NCBI GenBank assembly: GCA_002412495.1
Contig: DHVE01000135.1
Coordinates: 16,927 to 80,926 of the forward strand
Length of the DNA: 64,000 bases
From: Betaproteobacteria bacterium UBA5216
GTDB lineage: Bacteria; Pseudomonadota; Gammaproteobacteria; Burkholderiales; SG8-41
Direction: 5' to 3'
The notes under the pieces were generated by a model. The model was given only the letters and a program-made list of their open reading frames with translations, did no database searches and was not told where the DNA came from. Below are positions 18,069 to 26,005 of this stretch, piece by piece. Each line of letters begins with the position of its first letter. Position 1 is the first letter of the stretch. Both the position numbers and the translations under genes were made by a program.

Positions 18069-18086
18069 TAAGCATATGTTTTTGTT
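18069..18086 (-). repeat. recurrent AT-rich motif, copy C
   Basis: On the minus strand this reads AACAAAAACATATGCTTA, a full match to the AAAAACA-N5-TTA core. It sits in the 123-bp divergent gap between a Bug gene and the prpD-like gene, 10 bp from the prpD-like ATG. Confidence 0.7.
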
Positions 18087-18095
18087 GATATTTTA

Positions 18096-19538
18096 ATGTC
18101 CCCAGCTCTCTCAAACCAGCCCCTCGCTTTTGACCCCGCGCTGCGCGACATCGCCAACTACGTGCATGGCGCGCGCCATCACGGCACACGCGCGTGGCAA
18201 GCCGCACACTACTGCCTGATCGACAGCCTCGGCTGTGCGTTCGAGGCGCGCAGCCATGCGGCTTGCAATGGCGTGATCGCGCCGCTGACACCCGAGGCCC
18301 GGGTTCCGCACGGCGCGCGCGTACCCGCCACGTCCTGGCAACTCGATCCGGTTGAGGCCGCGTTCTGCACCAGCACGCTGATCCGCTGGCTCGATTACAA
18401 CGACGCGTTCTATGGCGAAACGGTGATTCATCCGTCGGATTGCATCGGCGCCCTGCTGGCCGTGGCCGACTGGCAAAGCCGCGTGCGTGTGTCGCAAGGC
18501 AAAGCGCCGCTGCGAATGCGCGACGTGCTCGACGCGATGATTCGCGCATATGAAGTGATGGGGTGCCTCGCGCTGGCGAACGGTTTTACCACGCGCATGG
18601 GCATCGACCACGTGGTGCTGATCAAAATCGGCGCGGCGGCGCTCGCCACCAAACTGCTCGGGGGCTCACGCGATGAAACACTCAACGCCCTGTCGAACGC
18701 GTGGCTCGATGGCCAGCCGCTGGCGCTGTTTCGCCGCGGCGAAGCGGGCGCGCGCAAATCTTGGGCAGCGGGCGATGCGGCGGCGCGCGGCGTGTGGCTC
18801 GCGTTGATGGCAATGCGTGGCGAAATGGGTTACCCGCGCGCGCTCAGCGCAAAAACCTGGGGCTTTTACGACGTGATGAACGGGGGCAAACCATTCCAGT
18901 TTCAGCGCCCCTATGAAAATCACGTAATTGAAAACGTGCAATACAAAATTTCGTATCCGGCGGGCGTACACGCGCAAAGCGCCGCCGAGGCCGCGATTCA
19001 ATTGCATCTGTCGGTCGCGCAACGGCTCGATCAGATCAAAACCGTTGAAATCCGCACGCACCGTTACGCGTTGTCGATCCTTAATCGCACCGGCCCATTG
19101 AACCACGTTGCCGAGCGCGACCATTGCCTGCAATACATCGCCGCCGTCTGCCTGATCCACGGGCGACTGGAAGCCGGTGACTACGAAGACGCCATCGCCG
19201 CCGACCCCCGCATCGATGCGCTACGCACCAAAACCGTATTGCAGGAACACCCGCCTTACACGCAGGCGTTTTACAATGCGTCGCTGCGCGCCAACGCGAA
19301 CGCCGTTCGCGTCATTTTCAACGATGGCACGCGCACCGCGTGGGCGGAAATCGAGTATCCGGTGGGCCACGTCAAGCGGCGCAAGGAAGGTATACCGCTG
19401 TTGATGCGCAAATTTGAAACCAGCGTGACGCGTATTTTTCCGGACAAACAACGCCGCGGTATTCTTGCCGCCTGCAACCATCGCGCCGGCCTGGCGTCCA
19501 TGCCGGTGCATGAATTCATGAACCTTCTTACCTGCTGA
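18096..19538 (+). CDS. prpD: 2-methylcitrate dehydratase-like protein
   Basis: 480 aa, closely following enterobacterial PrpD over its full length: HPSDCIGALLAVADW, GIDHVVLIKIG, RKSWAAGDAAARGVWLAL, GEMGYPRALSAKTWGFYDV, ERDHCLQYIAAV, and the C-terminal YPVGHVKRRKEGIPLL. PrpD dehydrates 2-methylcitrate to 2-methyl-cis-aconitate in propionate catabolism. No prpB, prpC, acnD or prpR accompanies it. Instead a Bug receptor follows after 9 bp, so a related tricarboxylate substrate such as imported citrate or methylcitrate analogues is possible. The symbol reflects sequence resemblance only. Confidence 0.83.
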   Translation: MSPALSNQPLAFDPALRDIANYVHGARHHGTRAWQAAHYCLIDSLGCAFEARSHAACNGVIAPLTPEARVPHGARVPATSWQLDPVEAAFCTSTLIRWLDYNDAFYGETVIHPSDCIGALLAVADWQSRVRVSQGKAPLRMRDVLDAMIRAYEVMGCLALANGFTTRMGIDHVVLIKIGAAALATKLLGGSRDETLNALSNAWLDGQPLALFRRGEAGARKSWAAGDAAARGVWLALMAMRGEMGYPRALSAKTWGFYDVMNGGKPFQFQRPYENHVIENVQYKISYPAGVHAQSAAEAAIQLHLSVAQRLDQIKTVEIRTHRYALSILNRTGPLNHVAERDHCLQYIAAVCLIHGRLEAGDYEDAIAADPRIDALRTKTVLQEHPPYTQAFYNASLRANANAVRVIFNDGTRTAWAEIEYPVGHVKRRKEGIPLLMRKFETSVTRIFPDKQRRGILAACNHRAGLASMPVHEFMNLLTC

Positions 19539-19547
19539 GCTGCCCAC

Positions 19548-20543
19548 ATGAAAACTGTCTTTCCGGCCTCCATGGCTAGCATGGTTACCATGTTTACCAT
19601 TACCAACGCGGCCCTGGCTTTTCTCTGCCTCGGCGCCGGCGCTGCCGCCGCACAACCGTATCCCACCAAACCCGTGCGCCTGATCGTGCCTTACGCGCCG
19701 GGGGGTGGCGTGGACATCATGGCGCGCATCCTCGCACCAAAATTCACCGCTGCCATGGGCCAGCAGTTCGTGGTGGACAATCGCAGCGGCGCGGGCGCGA
19801 TCCTCGGCACTGATCTGGTGGCGAAGGCTACCGCCGATGGCTATACACTGCTGTTCACCAACCCGGCGCATGTGTCCAATCCTTCGCTGAACGCCAAACT
19901 GCCGTTCGACGCCGTGCGTGATTTCACCGCCGTGGGCCTCGCCGGCCTGTCATCGAGCGTTCTGGTGGTGCATCCCGCCACCGCGGCCAAAAGCGTGAAG
20001 GAACTGGTGGCGCTGGCCCAAGCCAAACCGGGACAGTTGAACTACGCCTCGGCGGGTGTCGGCAGCGCGATTTTTCTGGCGATGGAGTTATTCAAAAGCA
20101 CCGCGAAGATTGACGTCGTTCACATTCCCTACAAAGGCGCCGGCCCCGCGATGACCGATGTCATCGGCGGACAAGTGCCGCTGATGTTCATTGCGATTTC
20201 GCCGTCACTGCCGCACATCAAGGCAGGCCGCCTGCGCGCCTTGGGTACCAGCAGCGCCAAGGGACTCGGCGTATTGCCCGACGTGCGCCCGATCGCGGAC
20301 ACCTACACCGGGTTCGACCACACCGACTGGTACGGCATCATGGCGCCCGCCAACACCCCGGCGGCCATCGTCAACCGCGTGAACCGCGAGATCAACGCCG
20401 CGCTTGCCGCACCTGATGTGCGCGACCGCGTACTGGCCATGGGCGCGGAATCCGTGGGCGGCAGCGCACAAGAATTCGACGCGCGCATCAAGAACGAAAT
20501 CGGCAAGTGGGCCAAGGTGTTCAACAAGAATGCGGCGCGGTAA
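19548..20543 (+). CDS. Bug/TctC-type tricarboxylate receptor
   Basis: A 331-aa receptor with a long signal region (MKTVFPASMASMVTMFTITN...AAAQPYP). An internal Met at codon 8 or 11 could be the true start. Motifs are PYAPGGGVDIMARIL, VVDNRSGAGAILG, NYASAGVGSAIFLAMELF and IPYKGAGPAMTDVIGG. It directly follows the prpD-like gene, so the two probably form an operon in which the receptor captures the substrate of the dehydratase. It is convergent with the next Bug at 20579. Confidence 0.93.
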   Translation: MKTVFPASMASMVTMFTITNAALAFLCLGAGAAAAQPYPTKPVRLIVPYAPGGGVDIMARILAPKFTAAMGQQFVVDNRSGAGAILGTDLVAKATADGYTLLFTNPAHVSNPSLNAKLPFDAVRDFTAVGLAGLSSSVLVVHPATAAKSVKELVALAQAKPGQLNYASAGVGSAIFLAMELFKSTAKIDVVHIPYKGAGPAMTDVIGGQVPLMFIAISPSLPHIKAGRLRALGTSSAKGLGVLPDVRPIADTYTGFDHTDWYGIMAPANTPAAIVNRVNREINAALAAPDVRDRVLAMGAESVGGSAQEFDARIKNEIGKWAKVFNKNAAR

Positions 20544-20578
20544 TCGCGCAATAGAATTGGCGTCGCAGGTGACGAAGA

Positions 20579-21529
20579 CTACTGCTGCTTAATCCCCGCC
20601 TCTTTCACCACCCTCGCCCACTTCGCCAAGTCCGCGCGCAGAAACACACCAAAGGCCTCCGGCGACGCGCTAGCGTCTGGTTCGCCGCCGTCAACGCCAA
20701 AGCGTTTTTTAATCTCGGTATCGTTTAGCACGCGCACCAATTCACGATGCAACCGGGCGACAATGTCGCGCGGCGTATTGGCGGGTGCCAACACGCCGAA
20801 CCACTGGCTGCTGTCGTAACCGGGCACGCCGGCTTCCGCGATGGTCGGAAACTCCGCCAGCGCCGCCGTTCGCTTGAGGCTGCTCACGCCATACGCGCGC
20901 AGCTTGCCCGCACGCACGTGGGGCAGCAGCGACAGCACATTGCCCATCATGATCGGCACTTCGCCCGACAGCGTTTCGACCACGCCCGCGCTGCCGCTGC
21001 GGTAGGGCACAAAATTAATGTTCAACCCCGTCATGGTGAGCAGCAGCGCCATCGACATGTGACCGTGACCGCCGTAAGCACCCGCGCCGTAATCCAACTG
21101 CCCCGGCTTGGCGCGCGCCAGCGCCATCAGTTCCTTCAGTGTTTTCGCCGGCAAGGAAGGATGCGCCACGAGTATCTGCGGAATCACAATGAGCTTGCTC
21201 ACCGGCGCGAGATCCTTGATCGGATCAAAACGCATCTTGCGATACAGCGACGGAATGATCACCAGCGGACTCGGTGCGATCAGCAGCGTGTAACCGTCGG
21301 GCAGCGAGCGCACCACATGTTCGGAGCCGATCATCGTGGCCGCGCCGGGCCGGTTTTCCACCACCACCTGCTGGCCGAGAAGCTCCGTCAGCTTGGGCGA
21401 AAGTATGCGCGCAGTGGTGTCGGTGCCGCCGCCGGGCGAAGAGGCAACCACGAGGCGCACGGGTTTGGTGGGGTAGGTCTCCTGAGCGTGTGTTGAGGTA
21501 ACGGCCGCCATGCACGCGGTAAGAACCAT
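20579..21529 (-). CDS. Bug/TctC-type tricarboxylate receptor
   Basis: A 316-aa receptor (VASSPGGGTDTTARIL, VVENRPGAATMIG, DYGAGAYGGHGHMSMALL, VPYRSGSAGVVE). The start at 21529 gives a compact signal peptide, MVLTACMAAVTSTHAQ. A longer in-frame reading from 21658 is possible, but its N-terminus reads VLWVPAFAGTT. That is the translation of the REP-like palindrome lying there, so it is not genuine protein. It is downstream of the LeuD-like/LeuC-like pair (21655-23645) on the same strand and probably transports their substrate. Confidence 0.92.
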   Translation of the reverse strand: MVLTACMAAVTSTHAQETYPTKPVRLVVASSPGGGTDTTARILSPKLTELLGQQVVVENRPGAATMIGSEHVVRSLPDGYTLLIAPSPLVIIPSLYRKMRFDPIKDLAPVSKLIVIPQILVAHPSLPAKTLKELMALARAKPGQLDYGAGAYGGHGHMSMALLLTMTGLNINFVPYRSGSAGVVETLSGEVPIMMGNVLSLLPHVRAGKLRAYGVSSLKRTAALAEFPTIAEAGVPGYDSSQWFGVLAPANTPRDIVARLHRELVRVLNDTEIKKRFGVDGGEPDASASPEAFGVFLRADLAKWARVVKEAGIKQQ

Positions 21530-21537
21530 GCCCCTAA

Positions 21538-21616
21538 CTGTCGTTCCCGCGAAAGCGGGAACCCATAACACAGCAACACGGGAAACCTTATATGAATTCC
21601 CGCCGGCGCCTGCCAT
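21538..21616. repeat. REP-like palindrome (CGTTCCCGCG family)
   Basis: The left arm CTGTCGTTCCCGCGAAAGCG and GGGAACCCATAACACAG is very close to the 22222 copy. The right arm, GAATTCCCGCCGGCGCC, is degenerate. It separates the Bug gene at 20579 from the LeuD-like gene. Confidence 0.7.
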
Positions 21617-21654
21617 CGAATGTTTTGGTCGGGGACGGGAACGATGATTGAAGG

Positions 21655-22152
21655 TCATGCCTGCTTCGCCAGCCGCCGCTTGAGATACGCCTTCTCGCCA
21701 CCCGCGTCGATCATGTCGCGATAAAACCCGGGCAACGCCTGTCCGGTCAACTGCTTGCCATTGGCGAGATTGCGCACGACAAACGTATCGGTGTCGATCT
21801 CGATCACATCACCGGTCTCGGCCATTTGAATAATGCCCGGACACGCCACCGGCCAAAGCCCCCCGCCGATGCAATTGCTGAAAAACAATTTGCCAAACGA
21901 TTCCGCCACCACCGCCGGTATGCCCAGCGCCATGATTGAGTAATACGCCGGTGTTGAAGAACCACAACCAAAGTTGTTGCCCGCGACAATGATGTCGCCC
22001 GGCTTGGCCTTGCCCGCGAACGTGGGGTCGAGCGTTTCCATACAGTACTTGCCCTGCTCCTGCGGTGGCAGGTGGTTGTACTGCTGCTTGCGAATGAGCC
22101 CCGTGTTGATGTCGTCCTGCGGGAACTTCCAGATTTTGCCGGTGATTTTCAT
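21655..22152 (-). CDS. LeuD-like small subunit of an aconitase-superfamily hydro-lyase
   Basis: A short (165 aa) swivelling domain with the motif AGNNFGCGSSTPAYY. The usual LeuD reads FGCGSSREH, so the Arg-Glu that follows the serines in isopropylmalate enzymes is replaced by Thr-Pro. The N-terminus KITGKIWKFPQDDINTGLI matches the short archaeal/clostridial-type LeuD/HacB group. It pairs with the large subunit at 22368 but is separated from it by 215 bp of nested repeats. Homoaconitase-like or 2,3-dimethylmalate dehydratase-like activity is possible. Leucine synthesis is unlikely for a second, divergent set. Confidence 0.8.
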   Translation of the reverse strand: MKITGKIWKFPQDDINTGLIRKQQYNHLPPQEQGKYCMETLDPTFAGKAKPGDIIVAGNNFGCGSSTPAYYSIMALGIPAVVAESFGKLFFSNCIGGGLWPVACPGIIQMAETGDVIEIDTDTFVVRNLANGKQLTGQALPGFYRDMIDAGGEKAYLKRRLAKQA

Positions 22153-22178
22153 GTCGTTACGCCGAAAATAAAAAAACC

Positions 22179-22349
22179 TTTTGACGCAGATTTCGCGGAT
22201 TTACGCAGATGCCCCCTCTCCCCTGTCGTTCCCGCGGAAGCGGGAACCCATAACACAGTGCTACTGGCAACGCCTTATGGATACCCGCTTTCGCGGGTAT
22301 GACGGGTTAGGTTTTTAATCTGCGTAAATCCGCGAAATCTGTGTCAAAT
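22179..22349. repeat. nested inverted repeats: CGCAGATTT element enclosing a REP-like palindrome
   Basis: The outer arms are TTTTGACGCAGATTTCGCGG (from 22179) and the matching AATCTGCG...CGCGAAATCTGTGTCAAA ending at 22349. Between them lies a complete REP-like palindrome (22222-22306) with arms CTGTCGTTCCCGCGGAAGCG and CCCGCTTTCGCGGGTATGAC. The outer family also occurs at 11541 and 62261, and the inner family at 11584, 21538 and 63362. Confidence 0.8.
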
Positions 22350-22367
22350 GTTCTTGACCTTAATCGT

Positions 22368-23645
22368 TTAAACATACCCCACCGGACTCGCAATCCGCCC
22401 CTCAACCGCCGAAGCCGCCACGGTCGCCGGTGACGCCAGATAAATTTCGCCGCCCGGTCCCATGCGGCCTTCAAAGTTGCGCGTGATCGATGTGATCGCC
22501 ACGTCGCCCGGCGACAGCAGGCCGCCATGCAAACCGGGACACGCCCCGCAGTTGGCGTTGGTGACGATACAGTTCGCCTCGTGCAGCGTCTGGATGTAGC
22601 CCGCCTGGGTCGCCGCGATCAATATCTCGCGCGAGCCTGGGGTGACAATGAAGCGCACGTCCGGGTGCACCTTGCGGCCTTTCAACACTGCGGCTGCGGC
22701 GGCGATGTCTTCCAGCCTGCCACTCGCGCACGAACCGAGATACGCCTGATCGACCTTGCGCCCCGCCACCGCCGACACCGGCATCACATCATCGGGCTTG
22801 TGCGGAACGGCGATCTGCGGCTCGATGCCGGAGATATCGACTTCATGCACCTGATCGTATTTAAAATCGGCATCGGTGTCGTATACCTTGAACTCATCTT
22901 TGGCGCGCGGCTTCACCCAATCGAGCGTGGTTTGATCGGGTTGAATGTAGGAGGCCACCGCGCCCAATTCCACACCCATGTTGGCGAACGTAAAGCGCAT
23001 GTCCATCGATAACCCATCGATAAACGGGCCGGCGAATTCCACCGCGTTGCCGTACGCGCCGCGCTGTCCCAGCTTGCCGTTTACATAGAGCGCCGCGTCG
23101 CGCCCATACACGCCGCGCGCGAGTTTCGCCGAGCCATGCACTTTCACCAGCGTGACCTTGGGCACCTCCAGAAAATAACGCCCGATGGCGTAGAGCGTGA
23201 GCCGCCCGCCGCCGAGCGATGTGGCGTACATGCCGACCGCGCCCATCGTCGGCCCATGCGAATCAATAGCAATGCCCAGCGTGCCGGGCAGCGCGATGCC
23301 TTCCTCGCACAACACCAGATGCGACACGCCCGCGCCGCCGTCAAACACGCGCACACCTTTATCGCGATAAAAATCGCGCCACAGTTTTTGCGAGGCCGCG
23401 AGTTGCATGGTGGGCGCGGGCGAGGCGTGATCGGATACCGCGAAGATGCGATCCTTCAACGGCAAATCCTTCACGCCGAGTTCTTCCAAATCCGCCATCA
23501 GCTTTTTCGCGTCCGAACCGTTGGGCGACAAAATCACCGAGAACACATCCGGTTCGATTTCAACAAACGTGCCCGGTGTCACCTTGCCGCTTTTGGGCCG
23601 CGCGCAATTCGCGATAATTTTATGCAGCGCGTGCTGGCCACTCAT
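22368..23645 (-). CDS. LeuC-like large subunit of an aconitase-superfamily hydro-lyase
   Basis: 425 aa, of the shorter LeuC/HacA/dimethylmalate-dehydratase type. The iron-sulfur cysteines are in LGSCASGR and NANCGACPG. GRMGPGGEIYLASPATVAASAVEG is the conserved C-terminal block. The usual DSHT is replaced by DSHGPTMGAVGMYATSLGGG, so substrate contacts differ from isopropylmalate isomerase. This pair is unlike the pair at 10111/11713, so the window holds two independent dehydratases. Its promoter must lie in the 203-bp divergent gap that carries motif copy D. Confidence 0.82.
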   Translation of the reverse strand: MSGQHALHKIIANCARPKSGKVTPGTFVEIEPDVFSVILSPNGSDAKKLMADLEELGVKDLPLKDRIFAVSDHASPAPTMQLAASQKLWRDFYRDKGVRVFDGGAGVSHLVLCEEGIALPGTLGIAIDSHGPTMGAVGMYATSLGGGRLTLYAIGRYFLEVPKVTLVKVHGSAKLARGVYGRDAALYVNGKLGQRGAYGNAVEFAGPFIDGLSMDMRFTFANMGVELGAVASYIQPDQTTLDWVKPRAKDEFKVYDTDADFKYDQVHEVDISGIEPQIAVPHKPDDVMPVSAVAGRKVDQAYLGSCASGRLEDIAAAAAVLKGRKVHPDVRFIVTPGSREILIAATQAGYIQTLHEANCIVTNANCGACPGLHGGLLSPGDVAITSITRNFEGRMGPGGEIYLASPATVAASAVEGRIASPVGYV

Positions 23646-23690
23646 GAGCAGGCCCCGCCTCGAATCAGAACGTCAGTAGCGAACATATTA

Positions 23691-23708
23691 TAAGCATCTG
23701 TTTTTAAA
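23691..23708 (-). repeat. recurrent AT-rich motif, copy D
   Basis: On the minus strand this reads TTTAAAAACAGATGCTTA, a full match to the core. It lies 45 bp upstream of the LeuC-like start, in the divergent gap before the Bug gene at 23849, and is oriented with the LeuC-like gene. Confidence 0.7.
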
Positions 23709-23848
23709 CGATTATTAAAGACGGCGTCACAACTGCCACGGGCGCCAAGTTTACGCTGAATCCCCTTGAAATGGACAGCCGCCGGCATTGCATGGCCTCG
23801 TTGCAACCGGTATAAGTTTTCCGCACGCCCGCCACTACTCAACCCGAC

Positions 23849-24808
23849 ATGAAACCTTTTCTCCACATCACCGCCATCCTTCTGCTTGGCGCCACGTGCC
23901 CCGCCGCCGCGCAAAAATATCCCGAGAAAAACATACGTCTCGTGGTGCCGTTTCCCACCGGCGCATCACAGATACTCGGCCTGCTGCTGGCGGAAAAACT
24001 CCCCGCGCTGCTGGGGCAACCCGTGTATGCGGATTTTCGCGCGGGCGCGGGCGGCCTCATCGGCACCGAGATCGCCGCCAAGGCGCCGGCCGACGGCTAC
24101 ACGCTGCTGCTCGCCAGCCCGTCGATCACCATCAGCCCCGCGCTCTACAAAAAACTGCCGTTCGACGCGCTGCGCGATTTTGCCCCCATCACCCATGTGG
24201 CCACCGTGCCCAACGTACTGGTGACGCACCCGTCGGTGCCCGCCAAAACCGTGAACGAACTCGTTGCCCTCGCGCGCAAGACGCCCGGCAAATTGAGCTA
24301 CGGTTCCGGCGGCATCGGCTCGGCAAATCAGCTCGCCAGCGAATTGTTCAAATATCTTGCCAAGGTTGATATCGTTCACGTGCCTTACAAGGGTGCGAGC
24401 ATCGCGCTCACGCACATCCTCGGCGGTGAAATCGACATGGTCACCGTGAGCGTGCCCGCCACCATTCCATTTATCAGCAGCGGCCGCCTGCGCGGGCTGG
24501 CGGTGCTGGCCCCCAGCCGCGTGCCCACCTTGCCCACCGTGATGACCACCAAAGAGGCGGGCTACCCGGAACTGTTGATGGACACCTGGTACGGCGCCTT
24601 CGCGCCCGCGGGCGTGCGCGCCGACATTCTTGATCGGCTCAACAGCGACATCATCAAAGTCATGCAAACGCCCGAGACCCGCGCACAGCTTGCGAAAGTA
24701 GGACTGGACGTGATTACCAGTTCATCCGCCGAGATCAACAAATTTGTGCGCACCGAAACCGAGAAATGGGCGCGCGTAGTGCGCGAAGCGAAGATAACGG
24801 TGCAATAA
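23849..24808 (+). CDS. Bug/TctC-type tricarboxylate receptor (paralogue of 26841)
   Basis: A 319-aa receptor with the signal peptide MKPFLHITAILLLGATCPAAAQ. The ligand loop reads PFPTGASQILGLL. The usual PGGxxD is replaced by TGASQI, so the Asp that many Bug proteins place here is missing. Only the gene at 26841 shares this substitution, and the two proteins are similar along their whole length (for example SELFK, HVPYKGASIALTHIL and LLMD-WYG blocks). They are clear duplicates, probably binding a ligand unlike that of the other twelve. Confidence 0.92.
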   Translation: MKPFLHITAILLLGATCPAAAQKYPEKNIRLVVPFPTGASQILGLLLAEKLPALLGQPVYADFRAGAGGLIGTEIAAKAPADGYTLLLASPSITISPALYKKLPFDALRDFAPITHVATVPNVLVTHPSVPAKTVNELVALARKTPGKLSYGSGGIGSANQLASELFKYLAKVDIVHVPYKGASIALTHILGGEIDMVTVSVPATIPFISSGRLRGLAVLAPSRVPTLPTVMTTKEAGYPELLMDTWYGAFAPAGVRADILDRLNSDIIKVMQTPETRAQLAKVGLDVITSSSAEINKFVRTETEKWARVVREAKITVQ

Positions 24809-24835
24809 CGCGGTTACGATTGGAAATTCACGCAG

Positions 24836-25801
24836 CTACAGAGCAGAAAAAAATGCCAGTCCCGCAGTTCCCATCCACACGATTATCGCGCCTATCGCCG
24901 TAGTCGCCAGGAACCAAATCACGACTCCCCGATTTCCAACCGGCAATTTGCCCGCGTTGATGAAATTTCGGCTTCCGTTGGTCACGACCAGGTGCGCGCC
25001 CGCCGCGGGCACCACCGCACCACGTTCTACCGACCACATACCCGACAGCGTAATCGTGCTCCCCACTACAATGACCGTTTCATCGAGCAGCAACGTTTCC
25101 GGGTCTTGCTGACTGCCCGCGAGCTTCCAGTCCTTGCGGTACTCCGCGTTGTCGCCCATGGACAATGCGTTCATGATTGAAAATACACTGCCCAGTCCGC
25201 CCAGCAATCCCGTTTTTTCGTCGAAGGAGGTTGTCGCGATATATTGCCGGGCACGCGCAACGTCATTGGGGGTGGCGCAACGCGCGGCCGGGGCATCCAG
25301 TTGTGGCGGCGCCTGAATACGCAACGCCCGTATGCGAGTATCAACGGTGAATGGGCGGCGCGCATACCCCCAATATACCGGCACGATTTCGCGGCGTCGG
25401 CTTCCTTCATGCATCCGGTATGTAACATAGTACATGTTATAGAGATATGCCACGCAATCCACGCCCGACAACGGTCCCTTCAACACTCCGGCCGTCGCAC
25501 GCACCTCGCCGGTGGCGATTATCGGCCCATCGGTTTCGGGCACATCATCCCGTTCGGCACGCGCAAGCAATTCGGCGCGCGGGTCATGGCCTGTGATCAA
25601 CCGCTTCAGCAACTCCCAAAACGTGCCGGCCGCCAACGTGAGAAAACCCGCCGCCACAAACACCGCCAGTTGTGTCATATCCGCCCCCGTGCGCGGCGCC
25701 ATCCATACGTTAAGCACATAGGCAATTCCCGCGTAGATAACAATGTACATCAGGCATCCCATGCCCATGTCCAGATACGTGTTACTACTCTTGATAAACA
25801 T
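24836..25801 (-). CDS. GIDE-like (BAM-domain) membrane protein of unknown function
   Basis: 321 aa with two N-terminal hydrophobic segments (about 13-33 and 44-62), a large soluble middle, and one C-terminal segment (about 290-315). The middle resembles the 'beside-a-membrane' domain of the GIDE/MULAN family: EVRATAGVLKGPLSGVDCVAYLYNMYYVTYR is the recognisable strand-rich block. The RING finger of the eukaryotic proteins is absent. Bacterial members are of unknown function. It lies between two duplicated Bug genes and is divergent from a PstS-like gene. The N-terminus could also be read from an internal Met. Confidence 0.6.
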   Translation of the reverse strand: MFIKSSNTYLDMGMGCLMYIVIYAGIAYVLNVWMAPRTGADMTQLAVFVAAGFLTLAAGTFWELLKRLITGHDPRAELLARAERDDVPETDGPIIATGEVRATAGVLKGPLSGVDCVAYLYNMYYVTYRMHEGSRRREIVPVYWGYARRPFTVDTRIRALRIQAPPQLDAPAARCATPNDVARARQYIATTSFDEKTGLLGGLGSVFSIMNALSMGDNAEYRKDWKLAGSQQDPETLLLDETVIVVGSTITLSGMWSVERGAVVPAAGAHLVVTNGSRNFINAGKLPVGNRGVVIWFLATTAIGAIIVWMGTAGLAFFSAL

Positions 25802-26005
25802 GCAGCCTCCGCGATTCGCCCATCAATGCGTATTCGGAATTATTACCACGTGCTTGCGATTCACAAAGCCGAACAGGTTGAAACTTCCGCGCGGAGAGTA
25901 TCCATCACAGCTTGTTCACGCGCGCCCAAGCGGTAAAATATATCGCATTGTCCCGCCAGATCAGACTACACTGGACTTGGTTTGAAAAATAGCGAGGGGC
26001 GCAAT
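25802..26005. other. divergent intergenic gap
   Basis: 204 bp between the GIDE-like gene and the PstS-like gene, somewhat AT-rich. It presumably holds both promoters. I see no repeat, riboswitch or motif copy in it. Confidence 0.4.

Noticed and set aside
23920..23945. AAAAACATACG inside the Bug gene at 23849
   Set aside because: It matches only the first half of the motif, lacks TTA, and is explained by the codons for EKNIRL.
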